Source: Lentisalinibacter sediminis (GTDB lineage: Bacteria; Pseudomonadota; Gammaproteobacteria; Steroidobacterales; Woeseiaceae). From it: a stretch of DNA of 64,000 bases. The notes under the pieces are model-generated. The model did no database searches. It had not been told where the DNA came from and worked only from the letters and a program-made list of their open reading frames with translations. The stretch spans positions 1-64,000 of the forward strand of contig NZ_JAPDRF010000001.1 in NCBI RefSeq assembly GCF_040706615.1, given 5' to 3'. The position numbers and the translations under genes were made by a program. Below, one piece after another: positions 45,324 to 56,908 of this stretch (position 1 is the first letter of the stretch; the number at the start of each line of letters is the position of its first letter).

Positions 45324-48300
45324 ATGACTAGCAATCGTGACTTAAAGAAGATAATTAAAACGTTCCTGGTGGCGGGCGCCGTCACCGGGCTAGCCATTCC
45401 GGCGACTGCGCAGGAAGACGACGGCATCGAAGCGGGCGAGCTGATCGAGGAAGTGGTTGTCACGGGTACGCGTATCCAGGACACGAACGTCATCGCAGCC
45501 AGCCCGGTCACTACTATCGGGGCTGAAGAGATTGCCCTGAAGCAGACGCCGAACATCGAGCGTGTGCTGCGTGACTTGCCGATCACCATTCCGGGCGACG
45601 GCGAGAACGTGAATAACGGCACCGCCGGTCAGGCAACTCTCGATCTGCGCGGGCTGGGGCCCGAGCGGATGTTGATCCTGATCAACGGCAAGCGTCTGAC
45701 GCCTTATGACATCAACGGCATCGTGACCACCGACGTGATCCCCGTGAACATGCTGGAGCGGGTCGACATCGTCACGGGCGGCGCCTCGGCGGTGTACGGC
45801 TCTGACGCCATGTCCGGTGCGGTCAACTTCGTGCTCCGCGACGACTTTCAGGGCGTCGAGATCGACGTCGGCTACTCGGACATGAATTCCAGTGCCGAAG
45901 TCAACGGCGGCGGCGAGCACACCACCTGGGTCAATGCCCTCTTCGGTATCAACTTCGACGACGACCGGGGCAACATCACCATCGGCGGCGGACGCACGAA
46001 GCGTGGTGCGGTGCTGCTCGGTGAGCGGGAGTACGGCCTGTTCGGTGTGTCCTCGACGACCGGCTCGGGTCTCGGCTCACCTCCGCCGGAGCCGGATCCT
46101 GCCTGTTCGGGCAATACGTCTTTCACGACGGCACACTCTTCCGGCGTGGGTTCGACCACGGCTATCCCGGGCACCCTGAACCTCCGGAGCGGTAACTCCT
46201 ACCAGTTCCGCGACGACGGCAGCCTGATCCAGGGCGAGTGCGCGCGCTTCAACTTCAACCCGTTCAACTACTATCAGACGCCGCAGGATCGTGTGAATGC
46301 GACCACGATCGCGAGTTATGAAGTCTCGGACGACGTTGAACTGTACGCACAGGCGATTTTCTCGAGCAACGAATCCGCCTTCCAGATCGCACCTTCCGGT
46401 ACGTTCGGACAGGCGTTCACGATCCCGGTGATGAATCCGTTCCTCAACGATGCGGCTCGTCAGACGATCATCGGTGATCTGAATGCCGGCGCCTCGACCT
46501 TCGTCACCGATACGACGACTCGGATCAACGAGATCCAGGGTCTCCCGAACCCGTCGCAGGACGACCTGGACGAACTCGCCGCGTTGCAGGACGCACTGGC
46601 CAATGACCCGCTCGGGTTCAGCCAGGTGGGCATCCAGGACATCAACGGCGACGGTGTCTTCGACGAGGAGGACGCGTTCACGTCCACGGCCCGGCGGCGC
46701 ACGCTGGAACTGGGACCGCGTACGGGTATTTTCGACACCGACTTCTTCCAGTATGCGATCGGAGCGCGTGGCAATCTGCCCGGCGACTACGACAACTGGA
46801 ACTTCGACGTGTCCTACCAGCGCGGTGTGTCTGATTTCGTCGAGACCCGGGATGGTTTCACGAATCTGACCAACCTCGCGGCCGGTATCAACACCGTGGA
46901 TCCTGATCAGTGCATCAGCGCCACCGGCGTTGTGACGGCTGCTCCCTGTACGCCGATCAACGTGTTCGGGCCGGTCGGCTCGATCACCGACGCGCAGAGA
47001 GAGTCCGGGTACTTTATCGCCATCGCGAGCGATATCCGCAAGTCCGAACTCGAGATCGTCTCGGCCCAGATCGACGGCGTGATCGATCAGATGCGTCTGC
47101 CCTGGGCTGACGAGGGTGTCGCTCTGGCATTCGGTGTCGACTTCATGAGCTACTCGGCATTCTCGTCTCCCGACGAGTGCCTGAAACTGGCGCCTGCCAG
47201 CTGTCAGGGTGGTGCCGGCGGTAATCGACTGCCGATCGCGGGTGAGTACAACTCGGACGAGTTCTTCGTAGAGACCATCCTGCCGTTGGTGCAGGGTAGG
47301 GACTTCGTCGAGAGCCTCAGCCTGGAACTCGGTTTCCGCTATTCCGACTACGACATCCAGGGATCCACCGAGTCCTGGAAGGCCGGCATGAGCTGGGAAG
47401 TGACGCCGGGCCTGCGGTTCCGTGTGATGGAGCAGCAAGCCGTGCGCGTGCCGAATATCGGCGAGCTGTTCAGCCCGGTCACGACCGCGCTGGATAACGC
47501 GACGCTGGATCCCTGCTCGATCGGCAACCCGAATCCTCCCCAGCCCGGAACGGAGTTGTTCCAGCGCTGTGTGAGCACGGGCATGCTGCCGAGCCAGGTG
47601 GGCACCGTTCCGGATATCATTTCGGGTCAGGTCAACGTGTTTGCCGGTACGGATCCGAACAACCTTCCGGAACCGGAGGAAGCTCGTACGACCACGGTCG
47701 GTCTGGTCTGGCAGCCGGAGTTCGATTTCCTGAACGCGGCCACCACGATCTCTCTGGACTGGTATGACATCCAGATCAATGACTACATTGATCAGCCCAC
47801 CGGTCAGGAGTCGCTCGATCTCTGCTACGTGCTGGGCGATCCGGCCACCTGCAGCGGCATCGTGCGGATCGGCGGGGCACTCGGCGAGAGTGGGACCGGT
47901 ACGCCGACGTTCTTCACGAACTTCGTGGAGTTTGCCGCAGAGGGTATCGACCTCAATATCACCTCGAACGGGTATGATATCGGTCGCTACGGCACCCTCG
48001 GCTTCAGCTGGACCGCTCATCGTTATCTGACGAATGAGTTCCAGACCACGGCCGCCTCACCGGTTGTCGATTGCAAGGGCCGCTATGGCACGTCCTGTGA
48101 TCCGGTGCCCGAGTTCCGTTCGGTCTTCCGGACCAGCTGGGCGCTGGACGCCTTCGACGGCTCCCTGCTGTGGCGTCATATCGGCAGCATGGACGCGCAG
48201 CCGAACGAGGCTCCGACGCTGTTCCAGGATTTCCGCAGCGTGGATTCCCAGAACTACTTCGACGTGACCTTCGGTTACACGTTCCGGGACAACATCCGCG

Positions 48301-48455
48301 TTTCGGCTCTGGTCACGAACATCACCGACGAGGATCCGCCGATCCTGGGTAACAACACCGGCTCGACGTCGTTCAACTCGGGTAATACGTTCCCGAGCCT
48401 GTACGACACGATGGGCCGGACCTATACGCTGGGTCTCAAGGTGAGCTTCGAATAA
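45324..48455 (+). CDS. large TonB-dependent receptor (oligosaccharide/peptide type)
   Basis: 1043 aa; ATG at 45324 favoured (AGGAG and GGGGG just upstream), with an alternative ATG at 45306. Signal ends at IPATAQ/ED. TonB box region IEEVVVTGTRI. Plug: VLRDLPITIPGDGENVNNGTA ... LDLRGLGPERMLILINGKR, and VDIVTGGASAVYGSDAMSGAVNFVL, typical of the CirA/IroN-like large receptors common in marine Gammaproteobacteria. Barrel to TLGLKVSFE. Extracellular loops contain paired Cys. By family it could import polysaccharide fragments, peptides or siderophores; no CAZyme or peptidase is adjacent. Strong terminator downstream. Confidence 0.9.
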   Translation: MTSNRDLKKIIKTFLVAGAVTGLAIPATAQEDDGIEAGELIEEVVVTGTRIQDTNVIAASPVTTIGAEEIALKQTPNIERVLRDLPITIPGDGENVNNGTAGQATLDLRGLGPERMLILINGKRLTPYDINGIVTTDVIPVNMLERVDIVTGGASAVYGSDAMSGAVNFVLRDDFQGVEIDVGYSDMNSSAEVNGGGEHTTWVNALFGINFDDDRGNITIGGGRTKRGAVLLGEREYGLFGVSSTTGSGLGSPPPEPDPACSGNTSFTTAHSSGVGSTTAIPGTLNLRSGNSYQFRDDGSLIQGECARFNFNPFNYYQTPQDRVNATTIASYEVSDDVELYAQAIFSSNESAFQIAPSGTFGQAFTIPVMNPFLNDAARQTIIGDLNAGASTFVTDTTTRINEIQGLPNPSQDDLDELAALQDALANDPLGFSQVGIQDINGDGVFDEEDAFTSTARRRTLELGPRTGIFDTDFFQYAIGARGNLPGDYDNWNFDVSYQRGVSDFVETRDGFTNLTNLAAGINTVDPDQCISATGVVTAAPCTPINVFGPVGSITDAQRESGYFIAIASDIRKSELEIVSAQIDGVIDQMRLPWADEGVALAFGVDFMSYSAFSSPDECLKLAPASCQGGAGGNRLPIAGEYNSDEFFVETILPLVQGRDFVESLSLELGFRYSDYDIQGSTESWKAGMSWEVTPGLRFRVMEQQAVRVPNIGELFSPVTTALDNATLDPCSIGNPNPPQPGTELFQRCVSTGMLPSQVGTVPDIISGQVNVFAGTDPNNLPEPEEARTTTVGLVWQPEFDFLNAATTISLDWYDIQINDYIDQPTGQESLDLCYVLGDPATCSGIVRIGGALGESGTGTPTFFTNFVEFAAEGIDLNITSNGYDIGRYGTLGFSWTAHRYLTNEFQTTAASPVVDCKGRYGTSCDPVPEFRSVFRTSWALDAFDGSLLWRHIGSMDAQPNEAPTLFQDFRSVDSQNYFDVTFGYTFRDNIRVSALVTNITDEDPPILGNNTGSTSFNSGNTFPSLYDTMGRTYTLGLKVSFE

Positions 48456-48489
48456 GACGACTAACCGACCATCCCCTCGAGGGGAATGA

Positions 48490-48518
48490 ACGGCGGCCTT
48501 CGGGCCGCCGTTTTTTTT
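48490..48518 (+). terminator. rho-independent terminator
   Basis: ACGGCGGCC / GGCCGCCGT stem with a TTC-type loop and eight T, 35 bases after the TonB receptor stop. Confidence 0.92.
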
Positions 48519-48540
48519 GCGTCAGGTGACGCCGTCCGGT

Positions 48541-49788
48541 ATGCGGCATACTCTGCCCGTGCGCCTGATTGCCGAAGACCTCCGACCCGACCTGCCCTGG
48601 CTGTCCGGCGGCTTCCTGCTGACCTTCTTCTCCGGCTTCGGCCAGACCTACTACGTGGCGCTGTTCGCGGGCCACCTGAAGACGGACCTCGTCCTGACCG
48701 AGGGCGAGTTCGGCACGCTATATACGATCGGCACGCTGGCCAGCGCCGCGCTCCTCACCTGGGCGGGCAAGCTGGCGGATACGGTCTCCATACGCCTGCT
48801 CGGCGCCGGCGTGATCGCCGGCCTGGCGACGACCTGCGTCGGCATGTCGGCCGTCTCGTCCGCCTGGACACTGGCGCTCGCGTTCTTCGGGCTGCGCTTC
48901 TTCGGCCAGGGCATGCTCACCCACGTGGCGATGACCGCCATGGGCCGCTGGTTCAATCGCAAGCGTGGCAGGGCGGTGTCCATCGCCGCCCTCGGCCTGC
49001 CGGCCAGCGAGGGTGTGCTGCCGCTGCTGGCCGTCGCCGCCATCGGGCTGTTCGGCTGGCGCCAGGCATGGATTGCGGGCGCCGTCCTGCTGGTGGCCGT
49101 GGCGCTGCCGGTCTTCGGCGTGCTGCTGCGCCACGAGCGCCATCCCACCCGCGGGCCGGCGGCCGCAACCGCGCCGGAGGAGGAGGGCACGCGCCGGCAC
49201 TGGACCCGCGGCGAGGTGCTGCGCGATCCGGTCTTCTACGCGCTGATGCCGGTGTTGCTCGCGACGCCGTTCATCATCACGGCGCTGTTCATCAACCAGG
49301 TGACGCTGGTGGAACTGAAAGGCTGGGACCTCGCCTGGTTCGCCGCCAATTTTCCCGTGCTGGCGGGGGCTCATGTAGTGGGCGCGCTGGCGGCGGGACG
49401 ACTCGCTGACCGGTTGGGCGCGCGGCGGCTGCTCACGGTCTACCTGCTGCCCATGGGCGCCGGCATCCTGCTGCTGGTGTTCGCCGAGAGCCGGCTCGTC
49501 CTGCCCGCCGCGATGATCCTGCTGGGAGCGAGCCTCGGGTTCGCGTCCACCGCCCATGGTGCCGTCTGGCCGGAGCTCTACGGCGCCCGCCACCTGGGCG
49601 CCATCCGGGCCGTCACCACGGCGCTGGCCGTCTTCGCGACGGCCCTCTCGCCCGGGCTGGTGGGCATCCTGATGGACGGCGGCGTCGGGCTGGAGCTGCA
49701 GCTCGGCGTGATGGGTGTCTATTGCTTCGCCGCGTCCCTGTGGACGGTGCTGCTGCAGGGCCGGCTGGAGCGCATCGCCGCCGGCTGA
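48541..49788 (+). CDS. MFS transporter
   Basis: 415 aa, about 12 TM helices. The ATG at 48541 is preferred because the upstream in-frame ATG lies in the terminator T run. The MFS loop motif between TM2 and TM3 (GKLADTVSIRLLG) and its repeat in the second half (AGRLADRLGARRLL) are visible. The central loop is Arg/Glu-rich. Resembles the NarK/YfcJ-like or monocarboxylate-type MFS; substrate unknown. Single gene. Confidence 0.85.
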   Translation: MRHTLPVRLIAEDLRPDLPWLSGGFLLTFFSGFGQTYYVALFAGHLKTDLVLTEGEFGTLYTIGTLASAALLTWAGKLADTVSIRLLGAGVIAGLATTCVGMSAVSSAWTLALAFFGLRFFGQGMLTHVAMTAMGRWFNRKRGRAVSIAALGLPASEGVLPLLAVAAIGLFGWRQAWIAGAVLLVAVALPVFGVLLRHERHPTRGPAAATAPEEEGTRRHWTRGEVLRDPVFYALMPVLLATPFIITALFINQVTLVELKGWDLAWFAANFPVLAGAHVVGALAAGRLADRLGARRLLTVYLLPMGAGILLLVFAESRLVLPAAMILLGASLGFASTAHGAVWPELYGARHLGAIRAVTTALAVFATALSPGLVGILMDGGVGLELQLGVMGVYCFAASLWTVLLQGRLERIAAG

Positions 49789-49796
49789 CCTCGTTG

Positions 49797-49863
49797 CCCG
49801 GAAAGGTTGCTAAGGGGGGAAGTTACTAGGGGAGGTTGCTAAGGCCGGTTGCTCAGGCGGGTT
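49797..49863. repeat. short degenerate tandem repeats
   Basis: Four diverged copies of a GGTTGCTAAGG-like unit in about 65 bp (AGGTTGCTAAGG, AGTTACTAGGG, AGGTTGCTAAGG, CGGTTGCTCAGG), running into the RES toxin 3' end. Confidence 0.55.
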
Positions 49864-50617
49864 GCGGCAGGCGCCCCTCCACCAGGAACTGCTCCCGGGG
49901 GAACCAGGTGCGCCGCTGGCCGAAGCGGAACTGGACCCCCTCCGGCCGTGTCTCGCATAGCCCGCTGACCGGATTGCGGTGGCGGCGCGAGCGCAGGGCA
50001 TCCGGCCGCAGGAGTGCAATGTTGCACTCGCGCCCCGAGGCGCGGGCCGACAGATAGGTGAACGCCGCGGTATGCGCGCCGCGCAGCACCGTCCCCAGCG
50101 CCTGGCAGGGACCGTATTCGGCCGGGTGGCGCAGCACCGCCTCGTGGCGCGCGAACGGCGGGGCCTCGAGACGATGGCCGTGGTCGGTCTGGTAGCGGGC
50201 CTCGAAGCGGGTGTGCTGGCTGATCACCCGATCGGCGAACGGGGTCTGCATGCCCTCCAGGAAGACCAGTCGGTAGTAGGCGACTTCCGCGAGCAGCGCG
50301 GTCTCGCTCAGTGAGCCGTAGAAGATGCCGGGCTCGTAGCGACGCCCGAAGCGCGACCCCCAGGGCAGGGGCGGGTAGCGCCAGGGGGCACGCAGCAGAT
50401 AGTCGAAGCGCGCGGTGCCGTCGGCGGGCGAGGGCTTGGAATGCTCCAGCAGCCCCTCGAGTATCTCGTGCTCGTCGAAGTCATCCACCAGCGGGACGGT
50501 GACCTTCTGCTCCTGGTTCTCGACGACGCGCAGCAGCGTACCCATGAGTGCCGTCTCGGGCGCGCGGGCGACGACCCGGCGCCAGAACGACTCGTCATAG
50601 CTTGCCGCGGATGGCAT
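49853..50617 (-). CDS. RES domain toxin
   Basis: 254 aa from the ATG at 50617, overlapping the antitoxin end by 23 bp. RES fold features: SRFGRRYEPGIFYGSLSETALLAEVAYYR (the R ... E motif region) and a distal Ser-containing segment TYLSARASG. In characterised systems RES toxins degrade NAD+ or ADP-ribosylate a target. Partner of the Xre/MbcA/ParS-type antitoxin directly upstream. A larger frame extends upstream, but only antisense or shifted within the antitoxin. Intact and probably functional. Confidence 0.87.
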   Translation of the reverse strand: MPSAASYDESFWRRVVARAPETALMGTLLRVVENQEQKVTVPLVDDFDEHEILEGLLEHSKPSPADGTARFDYLLRAPWRYPPLPWGSRFGRRYEPGIFYGSLSETALLAEVAYYRLVFLEGMQTPFADRVISQHTRFEARYQTDHGHRLEAPPFARHEAVLRHPAEYGPCQALGTVLRGAHTAAFTYLSARASGRECNIALLRPDALRSRRHRNPVSGLCETRPEGVQFRFGQRRTWFPREQFLVEGRLPQPA

Positions 50618-50966
50618 CCAGGTAGCCCGTGACCCTGACCAGTCCGGCGACGTCGCGCAATTGCTCGCGCGGCACGCCGCCCGTGTGCGTGTTGGGCGTA
50701 CCCAGCCACTCCCGGACCTGATCCTCGTTGTCGTCCACCAGCACGGCGAGCGAGCGGTAGCAGCGCAGCAGCAGCAGCGCCAGCTCGCCGGATTTGGTGT
50801 CCGGACCGATGCCGGAGCGGGAGATGCTGGAGCGGTCCCGGCCGATGACGGCGGAGAGTTCGTCCCGCGACAGCCCCATGCGGGCGGCAGCGCGCAGCGT
50901 GGCCTTGCCGAGGACGGCGGCCGGATCGGGAGAGGCCTGTGCATGCGGTGTCTTCACGGATTTCAT
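50595..50966 (-). CDS. Xre/MbcA/ParS-type antitoxin
   Basis: 123 aa, start at 50966. The N-terminal helical DNA-binding region (TLRAAARMGLSRDELSAVIGRDRSSISR) is followed by a C-terminal toxin-binding domain (AVLVDDNEDQVREWLGTPNTHTGGVPREQL), the layout of antitoxins paired with RES toxins. It would neutralise the RES toxin and repress the operon. The coupled order antitoxin-toxin with overlap is standard for the type. Confidence 0.87.
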   Translation of the reverse strand: MKSVKTPHAQASPDPAAVLGKATLRAAARMGLSRDELSAVIGRDRSSISRSGIGPDTKSGELALLLLRCYRSLAVLVDDNEDQVREWLGTPNTHTGGVPREQLRDVAGLVRVTGYLDAIRGKL

Positions 50967-51109
50967 GGTAGACGTATTCAGCGTAGATTGCAATTGCAAG
51001 AAATATTGCAAGAACGTGCAAATGCGTTCGCTATCGCACCGTTGCATGCCACGATGGGGCACGGTGCGCCGTCGTGGTATGGTCGGCGCAGGCTTTGCAG
51101 GAGGAATCC

Positions 51110-51595
51110 ATGGAGGAGTTTTCACTCGTATCGTTGTTGATCGGCGCCGCCATCGGCCTCGCGCTGGGCGCCGGCGGTCTGTTCGTCTGGTTCCGCTACG
51201 GCGGCGCCGGTGGCGCCACATCGGCTCGGCGCCGGGACGAGGCCTATCGCGAGGAGGTGGCAGACCATTTCGTCAAGACGGCCGAACTGGTAAATCAGCT
51301 GACGGACAGTTACAAGGAAGTGTTCGACCATCTGCGCGAGGGTGCCGGTCACCTCGTGGAGGAGGAGATACTGCGCGAGCGTCTGGCCCACCGCGACGAC
51401 GAGAAGGTGACGCTGCAGCGCATCGGCTACGCCGGGAGCGGCGATGGCCGCAAGGCCGGCGAGAAGCGGGAGTCCGGCGAGAAGCGTGAATCCGGCGAGA
51501 CCGGACGGCCCGGCGAGGCTGGCGCAGCTGGCGGCGCCGGCAAGGGCCGAACGGGTGGCGACGGCGGCGAGGTCGCCGACTCGCGCCGAACGTGA
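51110..51595 (+). CDS. zapG: ZapG/YhcB-like (DUF1043) inner-membrane protein
   Basis: 161 aa; start at 51110 with AGGAGG about 6 bases upstream. N-terminal TM helix (LVSLLIGAAIGLALGAGGLFVWF), then a coiled coil with the family signature VADHFVKTAELVNQLTDSYKEVFDHLREGA. YhcB/ZapG links cell division and envelope synthesis in E. coli. The last 45 residues are a Gly/Glu/Arg-rich low-complexity tail with a repeated GEKRES unit. Typical members are about 130 aa, so this tail is extra. Confidence 0.82.
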   Translation: MEEFSLVSLLIGAAIGLALGAGGLFVWFRYGGAGGATSARRRDEAYREEVADHFVKTAELVNQLTDSYKEVFDHLREGAGHLVEEEILRERLAHRDDEKVTLQRIGYAGSGDGRKAGEKRESGEKRESGETGRPGEAGAAGGAGKGRTGGDGGEVADSRRT

Positions 51596-51619
51596 AGCAT
51601 TGCTCGTGAAGCGCGGCTC

Positions 51620-52204
51620 GTGAAGCGCTACGGGGATCCGTATCAGCATTTCCGGGACTGGTTCGCGCAGGCCGAGGAGGCCGAACCCGCATTCCCGGAG
51701 GCATTCGCCCTGGCCACCGCCGACCGTAACGGTGTGCCGTCGGTGCGCATCATGCTGTTGAAAGGCTATGACGAGCGGGGCTTCGTCTTCTTCACCAATC
51801 TGGAGAGCCGCAAGGGCGGCGAGATTGCCGGGAACCCGGTGGTCTCGATGTGCTTCCACTGGAAGAGCCTCGAGAGGCAGGTGCGCATCGAGGGTCCGGT
51901 GGAGCCGGTGAGCGCGGAGGAGGCCGATGCCTATTTCGCCACTCGGCCGCGCACGAGTCAGCTCGGTGCCTGGGCGTCACGGCAGTCACGGCCGCTCTCG
52001 GGGCGCTTCGAGCTGGAGGCGGAGGTGGCCCGCTACACCGCGAAGTTCAACGTAGGCGAGGTGCCGCGGCCGCCGCACTGGTCGGGGTTCCGGCTGCATC
52101 CACAGCGGATGGAGTTCTGGCGCCAGTACGCCTTCCGTCTGCACGACCGGCTGGAATACCGGCCGAGCGACGAGGGCTGGGAGTCGCGCTACCTGTTCCC
52201 GTGA
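51620..52204 (+). CDS. pdxH: pyridoxamine 5'-phosphate oxidase
   Basis: 194 aa FMN enzyme that makes pyridoxal 5'-phosphate from PNP or PMP. GTG start; a slightly short N-terminus compared with E. coli PdxH (218 aa). Family motifs: ALATADRNGVPSVRIMLLKGYD, FVFFTNLESRKGGEI, CFHWKSLERQVRIEG, SRQSRPLSGRFELE, and the C-terminal WRQYAFRLHDRLEY. The stop overlaps the convergent next gene by 16 bp. The duplicated CTCGTGAAGCG just before the start gives two candidate GTG codons in different frames; only 51620 is in frame. Confidence 0.94.
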   Translation: MKRYGDPYQHFRDWFAQAEEAEPAFPEAFALATADRNGVPSVRIMLLKGYDERGFVFFTNLESRKGGEIAGNPVVSMCFHWKSLERQVRIEGPVEPVSAEEADAYFATRPRTSQLGAWASRQSRPLSGRFELEAEVARYTAKFNVGEVPRPPHWSGFRLHPQRMEFWRQYAFRLHDRLEYRPSDEGWESRYLFP

Positions 52205-52668
52205 CCGACCGGAGCGAGATCCGCCTGGCCCAGGTGATCCAGCCGATACCAGATCTCTCCACGCACGAGTTCGCGGGCCGCACGGGTCTCGGCGATCACG
52301 TCCTCGACGGAGCGCTCCGGATGCACGTCGGGGAAGAGCAGGGCGGGGTCGCGCTCGGCGTCCTCGAAGGAATCGTAGACGTTGACGGTTGCGTAGTCGT
52401 ACGCTTTGGCCGTGCCGAGCGGATAGCGCACCTCGTACAGTCCCCAGCCGCGCATCAGCCCGCGCTCGATGCGCTCGGCGTGCACGACCTTCCAGGTCTC
52501 GCGCTCCAGGCGCTCGTAGGCGGCCTTGTCCGCCGGCTCGACCTTCATGAAGTCCACGACGTAGATGAGCGGATCGTCGCGCTCGGCGACGGCGACCGAG
52601 GTGGTCACCCCCGCGGCGAATCCCGTGCCGAGCAGCATCAGCGCGATCAGTAAGCGATAGCCATTCAT
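52189..52668 (-). CDS. exported protein of unknown function
   Basis: 159 aa from the ATG at 52668 (GGAGG upstream). Signal peptide LLIALMLLGTGFAAGVTTSVAVA, then a compact domain PLIYVVDFMKVEPADKAAYERLERETWKVVHAERIERG, which has the look of a dimeric alpha-beta barrel (ABM/EthD-like) fold. No catalytic motif recognised. It shares an operon-like arrangement with the EF-hand gene 29 bases upstream. Confidence 0.65.
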   Translation of the reverse strand: MNGYRLLIALMLLGTGFAAGVTTSVAVAERDDPLIYVVDFMKVEPADKAAYERLERETWKVVHAERIERGLMRGWGLYEVRYPLGTAKAYDYATVNVYDSFEDAERDPALLFPDVHPERSVEDVIAETRAARELVRGEIWYRLDHLGQADLAPVGHGNR

Positions 52669-52697
52669 AACATCCTCCCGGGTGTGCCGGCGCGCCG

Positions 52698-52934
52698 CTA
52701 GCGTTGTAGCCACCAGTCGACGAACTCGTCGAACGCGATGGATCCGTCCCGGTGGCTGTCGATCTCGCGGAAGCCGATGCGGGCCTCCTCCTCGCTGGCG
52801 CCGGCCTCGAGCTCCTCCAGCATCTTCACGAACTCGTCGAACTTGATGCGGCCGTCGCCGTCCCGGTCGTTGTAATCGAAACTCTCGCGGAGTTCCCGGG
52901 CTTCCTCCTCGCGGAGCGACTGGGGTTCGTCCAT
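52698..52934 (-). CDS. EF-hand calcium-binding protein
   Basis: 78 aa, no signal peptide. Two EF-hand loops: DRDGDGRIKFDE (canonical D-x-D-x-D-G-x-I-x-x-x-E) near residues 23-34, and DSHRDGSIAFDE near residues 58-69 (third ligand replaced by His/Arg region, still ending in Glu). It likely binds one or two calcium ions in the cytosol. Start at 52934 with GGAGGAG 6-8 bases upstream. Confidence 0.85.
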   Translation of the reverse strand: MDEPQSLREEEARELRESFDYNDRDGDGRIKFDEFVKMLEELEAGASEEEARIGFREIDSHRDGSIAFDEFVDWWLQR

Positions 52935-52985
52935 GCTCGACTCCTCCTCTGTGACGGTTCCTGCCCCCGATTCTCGCACGGAATG

Positions 52986-53365
52986 TGTAGGAGGGCCTTC
53001 AGGCCCGATCCGCCCTTCCTGAATGGCGCCCCGTTCTACTGGCGTTGGCCCATCATCGGGTGGACAAGGGTCGCAGGGACGCTCACTCGGACGTCCTGTC
53101 CTCGCTCGCTTCGGCCGGGCCTCCTTCCCGCCGTCATGGCTCCAGTCGGCCCGGACGACCCCGCAACCCTTTTCCACCCGATGACGGGCCCTTAGCCGAG
53201 AGGATTGGCACCAGTCAGCACGCGCCGCTGACTGGCGCTTTCTTCACGCTACCGCGAGCACGGCCGTCCTGCGGGGGTATCCATCGCCGCGACCTTTTGT
53301 CGGGAGCAAGATGGATACCCCCGCAGGGCGGCCAGGAAAGAAGGGGATCGGGCCTGAAGGCCCTC

Positions 53366-53370
<5 letters not shown>
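52986..53370. repeat. split REP with a palindromic core
   Basis: A left REP half (52986-53010, TGTAGGAGGGCC-type) and a right REP half (53346-53370, ending CTCCTACA) are separated by about 335 bp. The core carries nested inverted repeats: 53049-53071 with 53166-53188 (23 bp, 2 mismatches), 53211-53235 (9-bp stem, CCAGTCAGC/GCTGACTGG), and 53262-53285 with 53310-53333 (24 bp, 1 mismatch). The core ends are themselves weakly inverted (GATCCGCCCTT / AAGGGGATC). No gene is seen. It looks like a non-autonomous element inserted in, or grown from, a REP. The right end supplies the copA stop codon. Confidence 0.75.
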
Positions 53371-55605
<2,235 letters not shown>

Positions 55606-55609
<4 letters not shown>

Positions 55610-56841
55610 GCGAGAACTCCGCTGAAGAGAAGGGCGGCGCCGCCGCCCAGCAGTAACAGGATGAAAAGACCGGTGACGACGTCCTGCATGCCGATGCCGC
55701 TGCCGCCATGGTCATGATCGTGGTCGTGCCCGCCGTCGCCGCCGGCCATGCGACGGTGCCGGCGCCGCAGCCACAGCATCACCGCGGTGAGGGCGACGGC
55801 GATCAGGTTCATGTAGAAAGTGTAGTCCAGCTTGAACTGAGCCACGTCGCCGGCCTGGCGGCTGCTCTCCGGCATCATGCCGAGCCAGAGGAAGCCGTAG
55901 TGCAGGATGACTGCCGTCACAATAATGCTCACGTACATGATGCCCGCGATGTACAGGGCCACGCGCCAGCCGTAGTACTTGGCGTTCACCTTCACCAGCG
56001 GCGGTACCATCAGGTCGGAGTAGATGAAGCCCATGATGCCGGCGAACAGCACGCCGCCCGAGTTCAACACGGTGGCGAGCGGGATGTTGCCCATGGAGCC
56101 GATGAAGGTCGCCGCGGCCACGAACGGCGCCACTGCCGCGTTCTGCAGCACGATCCAGAAGTTGTCCGGATTGGCGGCGGCCGCCTCGGCGAGGAACAGG
56201 GCCTGCCAGAAGCTGTCCGGTACGTAGACGGCGATGAAGCCGGCCAGCGTGAAGCCGACCAGGATCTCCTGCCACACCATGCCCCACTCGTTGGCGAAGT
56301 TGTTGCCCACGCGGCACCAGCCCTGGAAGCTCGCGATGCGCTGCTTCCAGTCGAAGTCCTCTTCTTCGGTGTCGGTTTCCTCCTTCACCTTTTCCCGGGC
56401 GGCTTTCAGCCAGCGGCGCGGGTAGGTGAGCCGGATCAGCATCGAACTGATCGCGATCAGCACGATGCCGCCCACCACCTCGGCAGCCAGGAATTGCCAG
56501 CCGAGGAAGATCAGGATCAGGATGCCGAGCTCGATGACGAGGTTGGTGGAGGCGAACATGAAGGCTACGGCCGCGACGAAATGCGCGCCTTTCTGTACCA
56601 GGGCGCGGGCGGCCGACAGGGCGGCGAAAGAGCAGGAGCTCGAAATGGCGCCGAAGAGGGTCGCCAGGCTGACGCTGCCGGCATCCGCCGCGCCCATATG
56701 GGCCGTCAGGCGCTTCTTCGGTACGAAGGCCTGGATGGCGGCGCTGATGGTGTAGCCCAGTACGAAGGCCCAGCCGGACTTCCAGAAGAAGCCCGCCGCC
56801 GTCCTGGCGGCCTCGCCGTAAGTGATCCAGAACTCACTCAT
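55606..56841 (-). CDS. permease (DUF318/ArsP_1-like family)
   Basis: 411 aa, about 10 TM helices. Family pattern: GAISSSCSFAALSAARALVQKG ... FASTNLVIELG, and NIPLATVLNSGG. A His/Asp/Gly-rich loop (DGGHDHDHDHGG) near residue 380 could bind metal. By family such permeases move metal or metalloid compounds; the substrate is not certain. First gene of the permease-copA operon (4-bp overlap), which suggests copper or a related metal. Confidence 0.83.
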
Positions 56842-56908
56842 GCCGGGCCGCGCAGCGATTCGGGCTCGTCGTCATCAGTCCTCTACCTTATACCCCTGAC
56901 GAGCGAGT

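Noticed and set aside
49853..50944. Longer form of the RES toxin
   Set aside because: The extra 109 codons are an out-of-frame reading of the antitoxin gene (Ser/Arg/Pro/Thr-rich); the family-length start is at 50617.
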